Assembly (NCBI RefSeq): GCF_021155765.1
Contig: NC_060106.1
Location: 10,547,501-10,611,500 of the forward strand
Reading direction: 5' to 3'
DNA length: 64,000 nucleotides
Origin: Diprion similis
Lineage: Eukaryota; Arthropoda; Insecta; Hymenoptera; Diprionidae
Shown here: positions 9,874-21,501 of the stretch, piece after piece
Position numbering within the stretch: position 1 is the stretch's first letter
Layout: each line of letters opens with the position of its first letter
Program-made: the position numbers and the translations under genes
Notes under the pieces: model-generated
What the model was told of the DNA's origin: nothing
The model's input: the letters and a program-made list of their open reading frames with translations, nothing else
The model's database searches: none

Positions 9874-10917
9874 TGTTACATCGTCCAAGGTCAACGAGTT
9901 GTTAGATTATTCATTCATTGCCGTTATCCGGTGTCTGGGATCACTTTATTTAGTGTACTGTGTAATGTAGCTGCAAGCCCAATTCCGTATCAATTTAGAA
10001 TTCTGTAATCACGTAAAATGATACCATTTATCTGTAAAAGAGCCTATGCATATATGATCTTTCGAAGTGTGATCGATATTCATAGTAATAAAAGTGGTAA
10101 AGAAGATTTGATAAGCGAGATTTAGTGTTATATGCTGATAGCAGATTCAAAAAGTGCGAATCGACACCGACAATAATTTTTTTATTATTTATACCAACGT
10201 TTTCTTTACTTTTTTTCCGGTACTACCTACGTTTCCATTTTACTATCATCTTCGTAGAGGCAAATATTACAGTTTCTTGATCGATTCCTGTAGCGTCGAT
10301 AAACTTTCCAACGTGGATTACCGCTTCCGTGATTCTACATGAAAAGAAATAAGGATTTGAGGCTGAAATATGGAACGAAATAAATTTGTCTAAATACTCA
10401 ATTGAGCCAAGAGAAATTGTTGCAATTTATTGGCTCACAGGGGAAAAACCGCTGAGGCATAAAAAAAAACCCTTATTATTACAGTAGTAAAATTGTGTCA
10501 AGAGTGTATGATCAATGGTTGTTTTTTTTTTCTTTTAAACCATTAGGTATTGGCCATCAATGGTTATGTCTCGCAAGTGGAGAGCTGCCATGAGATTCAA
10601 AGGCCGAAGGCATGAATCTACGGAGGTTCGATCGGCTGGCGAGAACAAGGAAGTTCCGAGCGCGACCGGATTGCCCGGCGACTCGAATCAGACTGACTAA
10701 CCGAGCGTCGATTCCCGGTCAGTTATTTATTTTTCCAACGGTCAGCGCCATCTTTGCGGTTAACGACGAACCACCCAATCGCGTACCCCCGCGATCGCGC
10801 CTAAACTTACAGCGGCTTGTAAGTACACTCAACAACTCCTTATCGGGTACTTGAATAATCTTGATAAGAAATAACATTTATTTAGTGGATTAAACTCAAC
10901 CATCCTTTTTCGACATT
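9874..10917. other. 3' UTR and spacer; small plus frame near 10560
   Basis: Holds the AATAAA at 10087-10092. Further on, 10547-10860 is more GC-rich: an acceptor-like CATTAG ends at 10546, an ATG frame at 10560 runs 46 codons (basic start MVMSRKWRAAMRFKGRR), and another frame covers 10612-10854 with a donor-like GTAAGT at 10817. I could not join these to any neighbour in phase, so no gene is called. Confidence 0.35.
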
Positions 10918-11349
10918 TGTCGACCGGAGAACATGAAAAAGCTCCACTCGGTTTGCGGATCTGGACGAGCCGCTCTTCTCAAGCTTACGGACCTCGGCGA
11001 TGCGGAAGCCGCTCTCAAGAAGTTCTACTGCGCAGATCAGGCCCGAGAAAATGCTCTTGCCGCGTGCTGTAGACTCACCTGCTAGGACACATGTGCCGGC
11101 TCACCATCTCCAACTCCATGTCCTGTTCCACCGTGCTGTTTCTCACTCGTCGATGAAGGACCTCCTAGGAATATGCCATGTTGTCCTCCGCAAATGACTT
11201 ACTGTCCATCGCCTTTGATGGTTTTTTCACAACCAGTCTGTTGTCTATCGAGTGTCAGAGTGTGCTTCTCTAAACTTTCGTCCACTAAGAGCCATCGTTA
11301 TAACCGTGATAAATCTCAAGCAGTTCCGTGTGTCAATTTTGTAAAATGA
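10918..11349 (+). pseudogene. Truncated paralog of the 8877 protein with in-frame TAG
   Basis: Similarity to exon 3 of the gene at 8877 begins abruptly at TGTCGACCGGAG (10918) and covers the LLKLTDLGDAE segment. At 11083-11085 a TAG replaces a Gly codon; past it the same frame stays open to 11349 and is still Cys/Pro-bearing (CPVPPCC, PCCPP, PVCCLSS) but no longer repetitive. Over 48 aligned codons before the stop I count 23 synonymous and 5 amino-acid changes. So the protein was under constraint for most of its divergence. An ATG at 10933 would give a free 50-residue protein ending CCRLTC. No upstream exon with the expected first-exon motif was found. Options: young pseudogene, a shortened functional gene, stop readthrough, or an assembly error. 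Confidence 0.7.
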
Positions 11350-12029
11350 CCACATTGTTCTGTAAAAAATCAGTAATGCGATTAGTCTCAGGTTTGAGAG
11401 GTCGAGAAAAAGGAATGGAAGGAAAAAAGAAGCTACTTAATAACGTAGCCATGCATGCAAAACTTATCAGTATCGCTTCACCGGGGATATGGCATATGTT
11501 TTTTTTTCAGGTAATCCACGTGTGAAATTGTTACAAAGTGATTCAGTTCTTATATCGAAGTAATCAAAGGTACTGAAACGAATACAAAATAAACAAATTA
11601 TACTTTATTTCATACAAGCACGAAAACTCTAACGACTATTTTGTTCTTAAATTGAATTCATTCTGCAACGGCTCTAAATAACTTCTCAAATTCCACGAGT
11701 AGATCGAATTAAGCTTTCAATTGGATTAACAGTCGTTGTTAAGAATTCGATTATTTATTCATCGGACACAAAAACAAAGAAATGAAAAATCATGAGAAGT
11801 CCAGATTAATCCCTGCCGTTATTCCGAGCAACAGCATATCTTTAAATTTTGGTTTTTGTAACGAGATATTTCAACAGTTCTCGCCGAAATTTACGGTCCT
11901 CCGTGACATTAATACGTGAAATAAAACATCCATGCGATGGTAGTAAATAAAAACGGAAATTAAATACGAAAACTACGTTACAAAAAAAAAAAATTGTTAA
12001 ATACCAGGGGATAGAAAAATTGAAAGAAA
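11350..12029. other. Spacer, nothing seen
   Basis: AT-rich sequence with no frame of coding character and no repeat of note. Confidence 0.4.
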
Positions 12030-12735
12030 ATGTCGTGCTGTGGAGGCTCGTCTCCGGCTCAAGCTCCTTCCTCTCCAAGCTGCAAGCAGAATAGTCCTGT
12101 TTACCCCTGCTGCCCTCCACCTTGTCCACCTTGCCCGCCGTGCGTACCATGTTGTCCTTGTCCCCCGCCGTGCATGCCGTGTCCCCCGCCTTGCCGAATC
12201 ACGATTTGTACACCGCCGGTGCCGTGCGGACCCTGTCCTCCGAAATGCGTTCCTTACTGTCCCCCGCCGTGTCCTCCAGCGTGTCCTCCGCGATGTCTGA
12301 CCAGGGTAGCAACGCGGCCCTTGAAATGGTCTGTTCAACTCTGAGTGAACGGAAGGCATCGTCGTCGTGGCTGGAGTGATTGTATTTCCGAAGGTGCAGT
12401 GCAGAGTCCGCCCGGCACAGGTCAGGTTTATGCTTCTGTAAATTTTGCTTGACGGTTTATACGAGGTCTATCTTGATATCAACGTAACAAATTTAACCCA
12501 CCCTGAGCTACTTCGCATCTACGTTGACTTTCCGTATTTCATCCATGTGTAACTCTGCGATTCTTGTAGGGGTTGCACGGTCGCCATTCCTGTAAAACCG
12601 GAACCACGACCCAAGTACTACGTTCCTCAACGCCCTTGCTGCCGACTGGGTTGTTTCCACAAGCCTAGGCCAGAGTGCTGCCGATATCTCTGGTGGCGGT
12701 TACCGTGCAAAGCTCATTGCTTTGAAGTTTGGTAA
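12030..12735 (+). CDS. Cys-Pro protein, probably 2 exons (about 154 aa)
   Basis: The frame from 12030 starts MSCCGGSSPAQAPSSP and continues with dense Cys-Pro (PPCPPCPPCVPCC, CMPCPPPC). Downstream, 12570-12735 is clearly coding too: after a TTCTTGTAG acceptor it reads CTVAIPVKPEPRPKYYV, then RPCCRLGC, ECCRYLWW and ends HCFEVW before TAA. That exon needs a phase-2 partner. The only in-frame way I see is a weak donor TG|GTCTGT at 12329, giving exons 12030-12328 and 12570-12735. A better-looking donor CACAG|GTCAGG (near 12420) lies past the frame's stop at 12342 and would require a small extra intron or a frameshift. If unspliced, the first part alone ends at 12344. AATAAA at 12968-12973. No signal peptide. 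Both parts fit the cluster; the join is uncertain. Confidence 0.6.
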
Positions 12736-13267
12736 AGATTTATACGATTCTCCACTTCCGCGTTCTCTGAGAACGTTTCGGAATCCTGTTTCTTGGTGTC
12801 CGGTGATACGGTCAGCTTTTGGAAGACTGAGAAGCTGAGGTCTACGTTATAATGTGGCCCGAGGATCAAACAAGCGTGATGGATTATTCTTCAGCTAATT
12901 AAGCTATGCGATGATCACTCAAGGGCTCGTGTTACAATACAGATACAATTTGTGAAAGTTGCTCGGTAATAAAAATGTGAATAAGTAAAAGGTTGTTGTT
13001 TCGAAGCCTTCGTACAGCTGGTGCAAAGTATTCCAAATGTTTTGCAAGTCTCAGACCCGGGGCCACTTGGATCACGCATCGTCATTCGCTACCACGAAAT
13101 CTTCGTGCTGTGATTCAGAATATTAGGCTTCCAAGCTAGTGGCGGAGGAAATGGAGGTTTATTTTAGGAATGTCTGAAAATACGCGCTGCACGACTTCTC
13201 TTAGTGGTATCTCGTCAGTCGTTATTTCTAAGTCGTGTGTCGCACGTCGGATCCGGTCGGCGCAGCC
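12736..13267. other. Spacer with 3' UTR and upstream region of secreted protein gene
   Basis: Contains AATAAA at 12968-12973 and then the presumed promoter and 5' UTR of the gene at 13268. Nothing else seen. Confidence 0.4.
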
Positions 13268-14892
13268 ATGGCAGTTTTAACTCTTCTACATTTCGGCATT
13301 TTGTTGATTGTGCAAGGTACGTAACACCATTATGTTCTACGCTTTTTGTTACATTAAGGCAGCATAGAATGCCTTGCTTACCCAACCGACTGGAGCTAAT
13401 AAAACATGGTCAGTTGTAAACGTCCACATGTGGAATATCGTACGAATCGCATTACTTTTTGTTTCACTTTCTTTACATTTAATGTAGCTAATTGGTTTAT
13501 ATTATTCAAGAATGAATACGAGCTGCTTTTACACTATATACAATATGATACTGACTAATTGTAAGAGTTGCAAATTTTATGTGAAGCTTCTATTCAAAGC
13601 GTATGATTTTTTCGTCATCTATATTTATATCGTTTAATCACTAGATATTTTTTGCCATCACTGGATCAAGTGTTTGCATCTGACAGAATCAGTTTGAAGT
13701 TTATTTTGAACTCGATCGGTTAAACATATCAGCGATATTTATCAGCTCACAGAATTCTGCGATCAAGTAATTGCGGAATAGCATGTTTGGCACCGTGCTT
13801 AAAAATCTGAAACTTATTTTCAGGTACACTAGGAATACCATGGAGTGCTAGACCTGCAGCAAGGTAAGCGAAGTTGACGCGTTTCAAAAAAACCTAACGA
13901 TGAAGAATGCGTATGAATTCAATACACAGAATTGAGGTACATAATCGTGAATTGTTTTTAACAGGTACGCGGGATACGATTTGGAACGAGGGCCGGTACT
14001 ATATGAAGCTTATTATCCCGAGGAACAGGAGGCCGAAAGTCAACCGGCGAATACGTATCAAGAAAAGAGATATTTCGATCGCCCAATTGTGCCCGAAATA
14101 TCTTATCAGATACCATCTGACCCGTACGAACTTCCGTATCACTCTGAGGTGCCATCAAATCGTGATGAATATTACCAGCCAAATTCTGGACATTTCTCTG
14201 CCTTTACCAGAACTAGACCTCAAACTGTACAGAGGAACAACGACGAGCAACGGGTAGAAGAGTATTTCCTTGGCGGGCATTCGGTGAACGGATTTCCGGT
14301 AAGAGAGAATTTGGGATCTTCGATCGTCAAGGATTATTCATTCAGCGAATCTCAGCAAAGTCCTTATTATATCAACCAAGATCGGGAAGAGTCTCCGATT
14401 GTCGAAGAAAACGAAATGGATATTGAAGACGAGGTTCAACGCATAGTGCCGATTGACGATCAATTCATTTTTGGGGAGCGACCGGTGAAGAAAGTACTGG
14501 ACTTTACGGAGTCCTTCAGGAATCCGAATCAAAACGAGGTATTCAATGCTCAGAGCGTTGATTCTGAGCTAAATGTTCGAAAACAGATTCAACCACTGCC
14601 GATGGAAAATATTTTTGAGCCGCGACCGCAGGTAATCAACTATGTGTTTTCTACACCGAAAAACCCAAATGTTTTAAAACCAGTTCTTGACATTACACCG
14701 GAATTCGAGGAGAATGATTGGCCAAGAAATTATGGCGATAATTTGATTCAAGATGAAATAAGACAGGCGGATGAAAAAGAGTTGAAGCAACAAGAAGCCA
14801 AGATTGATTCCATAGAAGTGAGTCAAGTACCGCATCACAAAATACGGCACCACCATGGAGAACGGTCCAAACGAAATTACGTGCACCAGTAG
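13268..14892 (+). CDS. Secreted Tyr/Pro/Glu-rich orphan protein, 3 exons (338 aa)
   Basis: Exons 13268-13316, 13824-13863 and 13965-14892; donors GTACGT and GTAAGC, acceptors TTTTCAG and TTAACAG, phases 1 and 2. The N-terminus MAVLTLLHFGILLIVQG is a typical cleavable signal peptide, so the product enters the secretory path. The mature chain has no Cys cluster or membrane segment, is hydrophilic and probably disordered, rich in Tyr/Pro (YEAYYPEE, DPYELPYH) and acidic residues. Possible dibasic sites: EKRYFDR, VKKVLDF, and SKR five residues before the C-terminus. AATAAA at 14959-14964. It could be a cuticle-associated or peptide-precursor-like protein, but neither a chitin-binding motif nor amidation Gly sites are visible. 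Not recognised. Confidence 0.8.
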
Positions 14893-17800
14893 GCAATAAT
14901 ATCTGTCAAGCATGCGGGGAAGTAAGCAATCTATTAACAAATACTGATAAAAAGTGCGAATAAAATCAGACGGTGTACCGTAGCTGTGTTAAAATATTTA
15001 TACCCATTTAACCAGTTAGATTTCCTTCAAGTTCCAAGGAACTCATCTGCCTTCTCTCCGGTCGGGGAAAGTGGCACGTCTGAAGGATTGTGAAGTACGA
15101 ACATTGAATGCGTAGGTCCTTCTGAACAGATCAACTTTTATTAATATTGTATAATAGGATGATATTTCTATGACATTATATAACAACTATTAATTTTTAT
15201 TCTATTTATATACTAACAATAACGACTTTCTATTACTAGATATTTAAACACATGAATTAATAAAGAGTTATCCACACATTGAAATATTCCTCAAAATCAC
15301 TTTCCTAGACACGTAGAATACATAGAACATGTGTATCGTGTAGAATGACTGATAGTTGTTTCGAAAAATTTTGATGACATTTCTAATTGTAACATTTTTT
15401 TCGTTTGACTGTCAAGGTATTAATGGTTGACGGATGCATTCATAATTTTTAGGAAAATAAAAGTGCCAAGTCACATATTTATAGTATTTAATAATATATC
15501 TTGAATCAAATCGATCAAACAGAGTTATTGTCATTACATTTAAATTTTTATTCCCTTTGTAATTCGTATGAAATATACGAATAGTGAATCTAATAATTTG
15601 TCACTGGTATCTGTTGGTAGTAATTTAAGTAAGTATTGAGCAGTTTCGCGAGTTCAATTGGATTGCTAAATAACACGTGTATGAAACCCCACACAAGATG
15701 TAATGGAAAGAGTGAGTTTTTAATGATTTGACAGCAATTGCTTATGAGATTCCTCTTTCACATTTTCAAATATGCGAGTTAGAAGAATTAAATCACAATG
15801 ACTTTACAAGTTACCTACTCTATTGGAACACAACTTCTTTTGGTGAATAGTCTCAGTTTGCTAAGTCTAGTTTTATCTTTAATTTTATCGGATGAAATAG
15901 TACATCTTCAACAGAAGAATTATATTCTTGTGTATAAAATGCATTTACTTTTGCGACATGGCAATATTAATAAACGTCCCACGCTTACATTGTTAGTGGA
16001 ATTTTCAATCTATAGAGAAAATAGAAACCGTGACCCGTGCGATCACTCATCTTTCACTATGTTTTAGCTACTTATTTATTTATTATTAGGCATACCGATC
16101 GATGCTTAAGGTTTCGAATACTGGAAAATTTATTCATGACAAGTTTCTCGTAGTCTGTAAACACCAATCACACTGTCATTCTTCTCGTTATTGCAGTGGG
16201 TTAATCACAAAAATTTGTCAAATAACTGGATTTTCCCAATATAAATACGGTGTGAGAATATCAAGGAGAGCGAGTCGATTTTCTAGAGTAACCGGTTTAC
16301 ACATCACAACAGAAGTATAGTCACGCTGTCATCGGATGTGTCAATCATACTTTCGAATTTATATAACATAGCTGCGGGTAGAGATATGCGATTTTGCAAT
16401 CATTAGAATTGAAAGAATCAAAAGGGAATACTTGACCAAGTATCACATGTAAAAGCACTACTCGCTATTATTATTCCTATAATTATTACACCGTGAATGA
16501 AATACGTGTTGATAAATATACACATACAGATATTCATAAATTTCCTTTAGAGTTACTTTTCACAAACATAATACTCGGAACAAATTTAGATTCCTCAGTT
16601 TCTCTGGTGGAGCAGTCCTCATCGTCCGAAGCCTTCATGGACAGCAAATACGTCGCTAGAGCACCTACATCATGATCCATGTCACTTATACAATTATTTA
16701 CCTGCTATTTCACTTTAACTTATTAGAATATATAAACTTTGTTTTATTTTCAATCTTATTGCGAAGATTATCGATCCCTAAAGAATGAAATACTGACGAG
16801 ATTTCACTTTCAAAGCAATTCAATCAAACTTTGTAATGTGTAATTGAATATCTCTGCCCCATTTTGCTCACGCAAAGTTAATTTTATAAACTAGTACATA
16901 CATTCCATGTCTACTCCATGGGACAAAACTTTTTTACATTTGAAATACCATGATTATTTGCTAACGCACATCTAGTTATTATTGCAGACACAGACGCATG
17001 AATTAATTACCTATGGTTACATTATATTAGCTTAGCACTCCCACAGGCTCAGACAGGGACTTCTGTACATGATAATTTTTCTTTGATGATCTGTCACTTC
17101 ATGTATTGCTACACGAATTATTTGTATGATGTTCCAGAAATGATACTAATCATTTCAGAATCGTCAGGTTGCCGGAAATTTTAGATTTGCAAATATGCAA
17201 AAATATGTATATCCGTAAGTAAATAAATTTTCTGTATGTACACCTCATGATCTTCAATCACAACTGTATGAAAAAAGATATATATTCTCTTTTTAGTCGT
17301 ATAACATGTAAAAATAACTGCTTCTGTGTAAAGTATTGTAACAATAAATACAGGTATAACAATGAAGACTGTCGTCAAGATTTGCCTGTAGACGAGGCCT
17401 ATTAATTCACGAGCAATATTCAATAAAATCACATCCAAGTAGCGTTTGGTATATGTACTTATCATTTTCTTACATTGTCAATTCTATAAGTGGTGATAGT
17501 TTACGCGAAATCTTCGCTTCGTCGGGTAATGTTAATCTTTGAAGTTGCACATTAAAAGTCCCAAAAACGATTTGTGATGTTTCGTAAGGTGACAATACAA
17601 TGGATAGTAAATATTTTCATCTACACTATTAACATCATGAGGCGACGACAATTATCACTTTTACTCAAGTTCATAAATTTGTACTTAGCTTGGGATTGCC
17701 AGCGGTTTTCGCCCTCGTAATTAATTTCTCGAATTAATACACAGCTTAAGCATAGTAAATAAAAGTATTCCTGATAGTCGTTATAAATAATTGCTTACAA

Positions 17801-18051
17801 AATATTTCCAAATAATGAACGTGTTAAATAATGCCCTTGAGGATCAAAAGTGATGTTTGTAAATAATATACCTATGTTAGGCGTAAAAAAACGGTTTGAA
17901 CTATTGTTACCTGTACAACAACGGGCACAAAATTTCGTGCTCTCTCGAATTAATTTTTGTCACATATTATTGTAGCTAAAAAATGTTGATAAATTAATTT
18001 TGTCACAAAGAAAGCCTGGCGAAATATCACCTGTCCTGTGGATGTTTCATC
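14893..18051. other. Long AT-rich spacer
   Basis: About 3.2 kb without a confident gene. It holds the polyA signal of the secreted-protein gene at 14959-14964 and, toward 18 kb, the 3' UTR of guanylate kinase on the minus strand. Plus frames at 15798-16067 and 16102-16320 are AT-rich and look like chance. One minus-strand small frame is listed separately. Confidence 0.45.
16534..16680 (-). CDS. Candidate small acidic ORF (48 aa) downstream of guanylate kinase
   Basis: Minus-strand frame of 48 codons starting MDHDVGALATYLLSMKASDD, followed by an acidic stretch and VPSIMFVKS. It is more GC-rich and less biased to AT codons than its flanks. The last guanylate kinase exon contains, after the stop, an ATG (18050-18048) and a donor (GACAG|GTGATA, 18030); splicing to an acceptor-like TATAAG just before this frame would fuse six codons to it in phase. 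The acceptor lacks a pyrimidine tract. No similarity recognised; could be noise. Confidence 0.25.
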   Translation of the reverse strand: MDHDVGALATYLLSMKASDDEDCSTRETEESKFVPSIMFVKSNSKGNL

Positions 18052-19527
18052 TTAGGCCTCTGTGGGGTTTAAAAAATTGTGCTCGTTAGCTTATCAACCA
18101 TTGTGTTTAAGATAGGATGTTTCTAATACAATTAAAGCGTATGTATATACGCGGTTTAGTAGAGCGAAAATTTCTTTCCAATGCATTACTCGTACTGAAC
18201 TTTGAACGTTCAGTTAATGAATAATTAAAAATTGGTACGCCATTGTTATACGTTATACATCACACGAGAGTAAGTAAAATAGATAGGAGCTGGGAAATTC
18301 TTGGGAAAAATTCTTAAATTAGTTATATTACTCAACATACAAAAATACGAAATAGTCATCATTTTTCAAAGAAACTTTCACACTAATCACTCATCAATAA
18401 ATAATATATAATATTAAAATGGAATATTTTCGTCAAGTGATATTGGGTTCTTACCTGCTTGACGTTGGCTGTTAATTTCGCCAATTACGAATTCACGCAG
18501 CTGCTCGTAGGCCTTTTCGACATTGTCGTTTTCAATAATTATATGGAAGTAGCCTGGCTGGGCACCTGAGGAAGTTCGAATTTTATTTGATTTATGTTAA
18601 ATATTATTCTACTGATATTGGGTTCTCGGAGCGATTTGAAACAATTTCAATAAAATAAATTAATGCATTGTAGAAATCTACCTAGACTAATCAACTTATT
18701 TTTCAATGGAAAATGATCTTTTCAACTTTTTTTTTTACTAGGTCTTATGGGTGTTTTATTGAAATACTCGATCACGGAAGATATTATAGAAGTCTCTGCT
18801 TTTTGGAAGAGTTTCAATTATGACGATGTATTAGTGAAATTCTTTGAGAATAATTTGTGTAACAAGTCTCAAATACTTGAACGTTTTGTAAGTTGTCGTA
18901 TACGATTTCTTGAATAAAAAATGAACAATAATTACCAAATTCCATTTCAGATTTGGCTGTGATTAACCTTCGCTGCAATGATTCTTCCGTTTCTGTGTTG
19001 CGCTGTCTCAATCTGCGTTCCAATTCTTCAATTGATGGAGGTTTGACAAAGACAAGGAGTGGATCAAGCGAAGTTTGTCGTATTTGTTTCACTCCCTGGG
19101 TGTCGATATCCAGTACGCATACTTTTCCAGCACGTCTAACATCCTCGACAGCACGTTTACTGGAAACAAACAGTTATTCTACAGTATAATACGGGACTTC
19201 GGTATCAGCTACCAAAAACATGAAAAAAGATGCGGCATGCTCGCATTATGAAGTGTTCAAAACATCTCACCTAGTTCCATATATGTTGTTGCTGAATATG
19301 GCGCTTTCAATAAATTTACCGTCATCAATATCTCGCTGCATTTGTTCCTTAGTGGTGAAGTAATAGTGCTTACCAGGCTCTTCGCCTGGTCGAGGACTTC
19401 TTGTTGTATGTGAGACGGAGAATCCAAATATGTCAGGATATTCCTCCAAAAGACGTTTCAGCAATGTACTTTTCCCTGAACCCGAAGGTCCGCAGATAGT
19501 TAAAGGCCGCAGTCCTTTTTGAACCAT
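18052..19527 (-). CDS. GUK1: Guanylate kinase (199 aa, 4 coding exons)
   Basis: Minus-strand exons 19527-19271, 19159-18936, 18565-18455 and 18059-18052, all phase-consistent. The enzyme transfers a phosphate from ATP to GMP in the cytosol, feeding GTP/dGTP synthesis. Visible features: P-loop [12 protein letters not shown] at residues ~12-23, the GMP-binding segment [11 protein letters not shown] with downstream [23 protein letters not shown], the LDIDTQG core strand, VFVKPPS, and the lid-region Arg pairs in RRLRQRN. Length equals that of usual monomeric guanylate kinases. The tiny last exon (GAG-GCC-TAA) follows an excellent acceptor; a poorer one near 16,700 would give a Gly-Lys end instead. 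The ATG exon begins a few bases after a TTTTATAG acceptor, so a 5' UTR intron is likely and its first exon lies upstream near 19.7-21.2 kb. Nothing unusual in the active site. Confidence 0.93.
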
Positions 19528-21501
19528 TGTGCAAAACCCTATAAAATAACGAATCTAAATAAGTGTGAATTAAGCTAATTACAACATAAAATTGTAAGTC
19601 TTTTGTATAATAAATTTCGTAGAATTTGTCACATGTATAAAGTACAAAACATAAAGATTTTGTCACTATCAAAAGATAAAAGAGGAATATACTAATGCCT
19701 AATATTAAGCATTTCTTCCAACCGTTTTCAAGATCGATTGGTAAAGCACTCTGCTAACATTTGACCTGATGTTTCAAATGACTTCTCGATTTATATTATT
19801 ATATATTGCATAGATAATTCTCAAGCCAATTAACTGCGCAATTAATTTAATTATGGGGTCAAATAGAAAATAAGAAAGGTACAAAAAACGTTGAAAAAAA
19901 TTTCATAATACCTAATTTTACCAATCGAACTCCATGTAGCACCACCATATTCTCCAAGTGAAGACATCAATATTCTAACAAAAATTCAGAGACGACGCAA
20001 AATAGGTTAAATTTAAAACGTCATGACTATTTCAACATGTTGACATTGAGCATATCATGAATATTTCTGTTGGATCTTTGTCGCCATTGGACAGCCAATT
20101 ATAAACAGCAAAATATAATAATCCTGTATCTCCAATATAGAATATTCTCAAGCTAAACAGTAAATCGAATGTTCTCTCATTAAGAGAGCAGTTTTATCTT
20201 ACTTATTTAAATTTCAGTAATTTAACTGTGCTCTAATCTCAAGCATCGCTAAAACTAAAAATACACTTACTGAATTTTTTTCATTTCTGTGCTTGTGAAC
20301 TATAAGGTGAATTTAAAAAATAATTATACGAATTTACTTTCAACTCTTCTACAATTATTATCATCCACGAGGCTACTGGTGTTACTGTGTTGTTTGAATT
20401 TAATTCAACAACGTAATACATCCGTGTGTGCAATAAAAATAATTATCAGAAAAACAGATGTCGTCATATCGTTAAGGCAGTTATAATAATTGATACTAGG
20501 GCAGTATATCTATAGAACGAATGAGTAAAATGATAATGTGTGCGCATTATGATAAGAGAAAAATAAAGAAAAGCTGTGTTATACGTGATTTGCAATAGAA
20601 CAGGACCTTTGATGAACTGGTTAACAGCTGGGCCAATCGAAACGATGAATTTCATAGAGAAGTTTTAATCATGTGTATACATTCGTCAACTTTTTTCAGC
20701 GTTCGAATCAAGCAGCGGAGGAAAAAACGCGGATGCTAAGATTTATGCAAGAGATAAAGACCAGAGGGTCATACTCGGTCAGCTGATTCCAGCAGTGTGA
20801 CCAAGGTCTTGGAAATATTGATTTCATCGTGCGAAATGTGTCGCCTATGCGTCGAACCGTGCGACATGCGAAAGCCTACCGCGGCCGGCATAAATATTGT
20901 CGATGCCTGCCTTTTGTAGCGCATGTTGAGGTGGTGGCGTAATTTTATCGAGCCTTAATCCAGCCAGCCTTCCCTTCCGAGATTTACACACAACGTGATG
21001 TTTCAAGCATTGATTTTCTCACCTTTGAAGCCGCTTTGGATTACCGGATACCTTCGCACTTCTCTTTATTTACATACGTCGATAGACTTCTTGAAAACGT
21101 GGCGAAATTCACGCGCAATTCCGAGCCGTCCGGCGCAGAATTTTGCGAGCACGTTTTGACAACACACAATGCGCATGCGAGGAAATTGTCACTACTTAAG
21201 TGATTATTTATGGTAAAATAAAGGTTTCTGACTTTTATAACGAAAATTCCGTTTGATCTTATAGTCGATTTCGGTACTTGTACTAGTATTTATTTCATAA
21301 ATAAAGTGGAAATAACTAGACTCAGTCTCGAATAACCCCGATCATGAAGGTCAATGTGGATATGGTATACTTTTACGCGTGAGCACGAGGAGTAGGGCAA
21401 TCTAACCTAACTTCAAATCCTTAAATATACTCGCGAAGGACGCGTCTGGCGGGACTTTCAAAAATAATATATTTCACAGGTTAACATCGACGTTATTACA
21501 A
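19528..21501. other. Spacer between GUK1 and VPS25
   Basis: Presumably holds the GUK1 5' UTR intron and promoter (a more GC-rich stretch at about 20,690-21,180) and the VPS25 3' UTR, with TTTATT (AATAAA on minus) at 21289-21294, some 210 bases past the VPS25 stop. No further coding frame is supported. Confidence 0.45.

Noticed and set aside
9506-9970. His-rich and Gly-rich frames overlapping the Cys-Pro repeat on both strands
   Set aside because: Shadows of the CCA-CCA-TGC repeat; only the Cys-Pro frame continues the conserved module and exon structure.
10600-10680. tRNA-like B-box GGTTCGATC
   Set aside because: No matching A-box at the right distance and no cloverleaf could be drawn.
17181-17465. 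94-codon minus frame in the spacer downstream of GUK1
   Set aside because: Ile/Tyr/Val-rich as expected for AT-rich chance frames; no splice signals.
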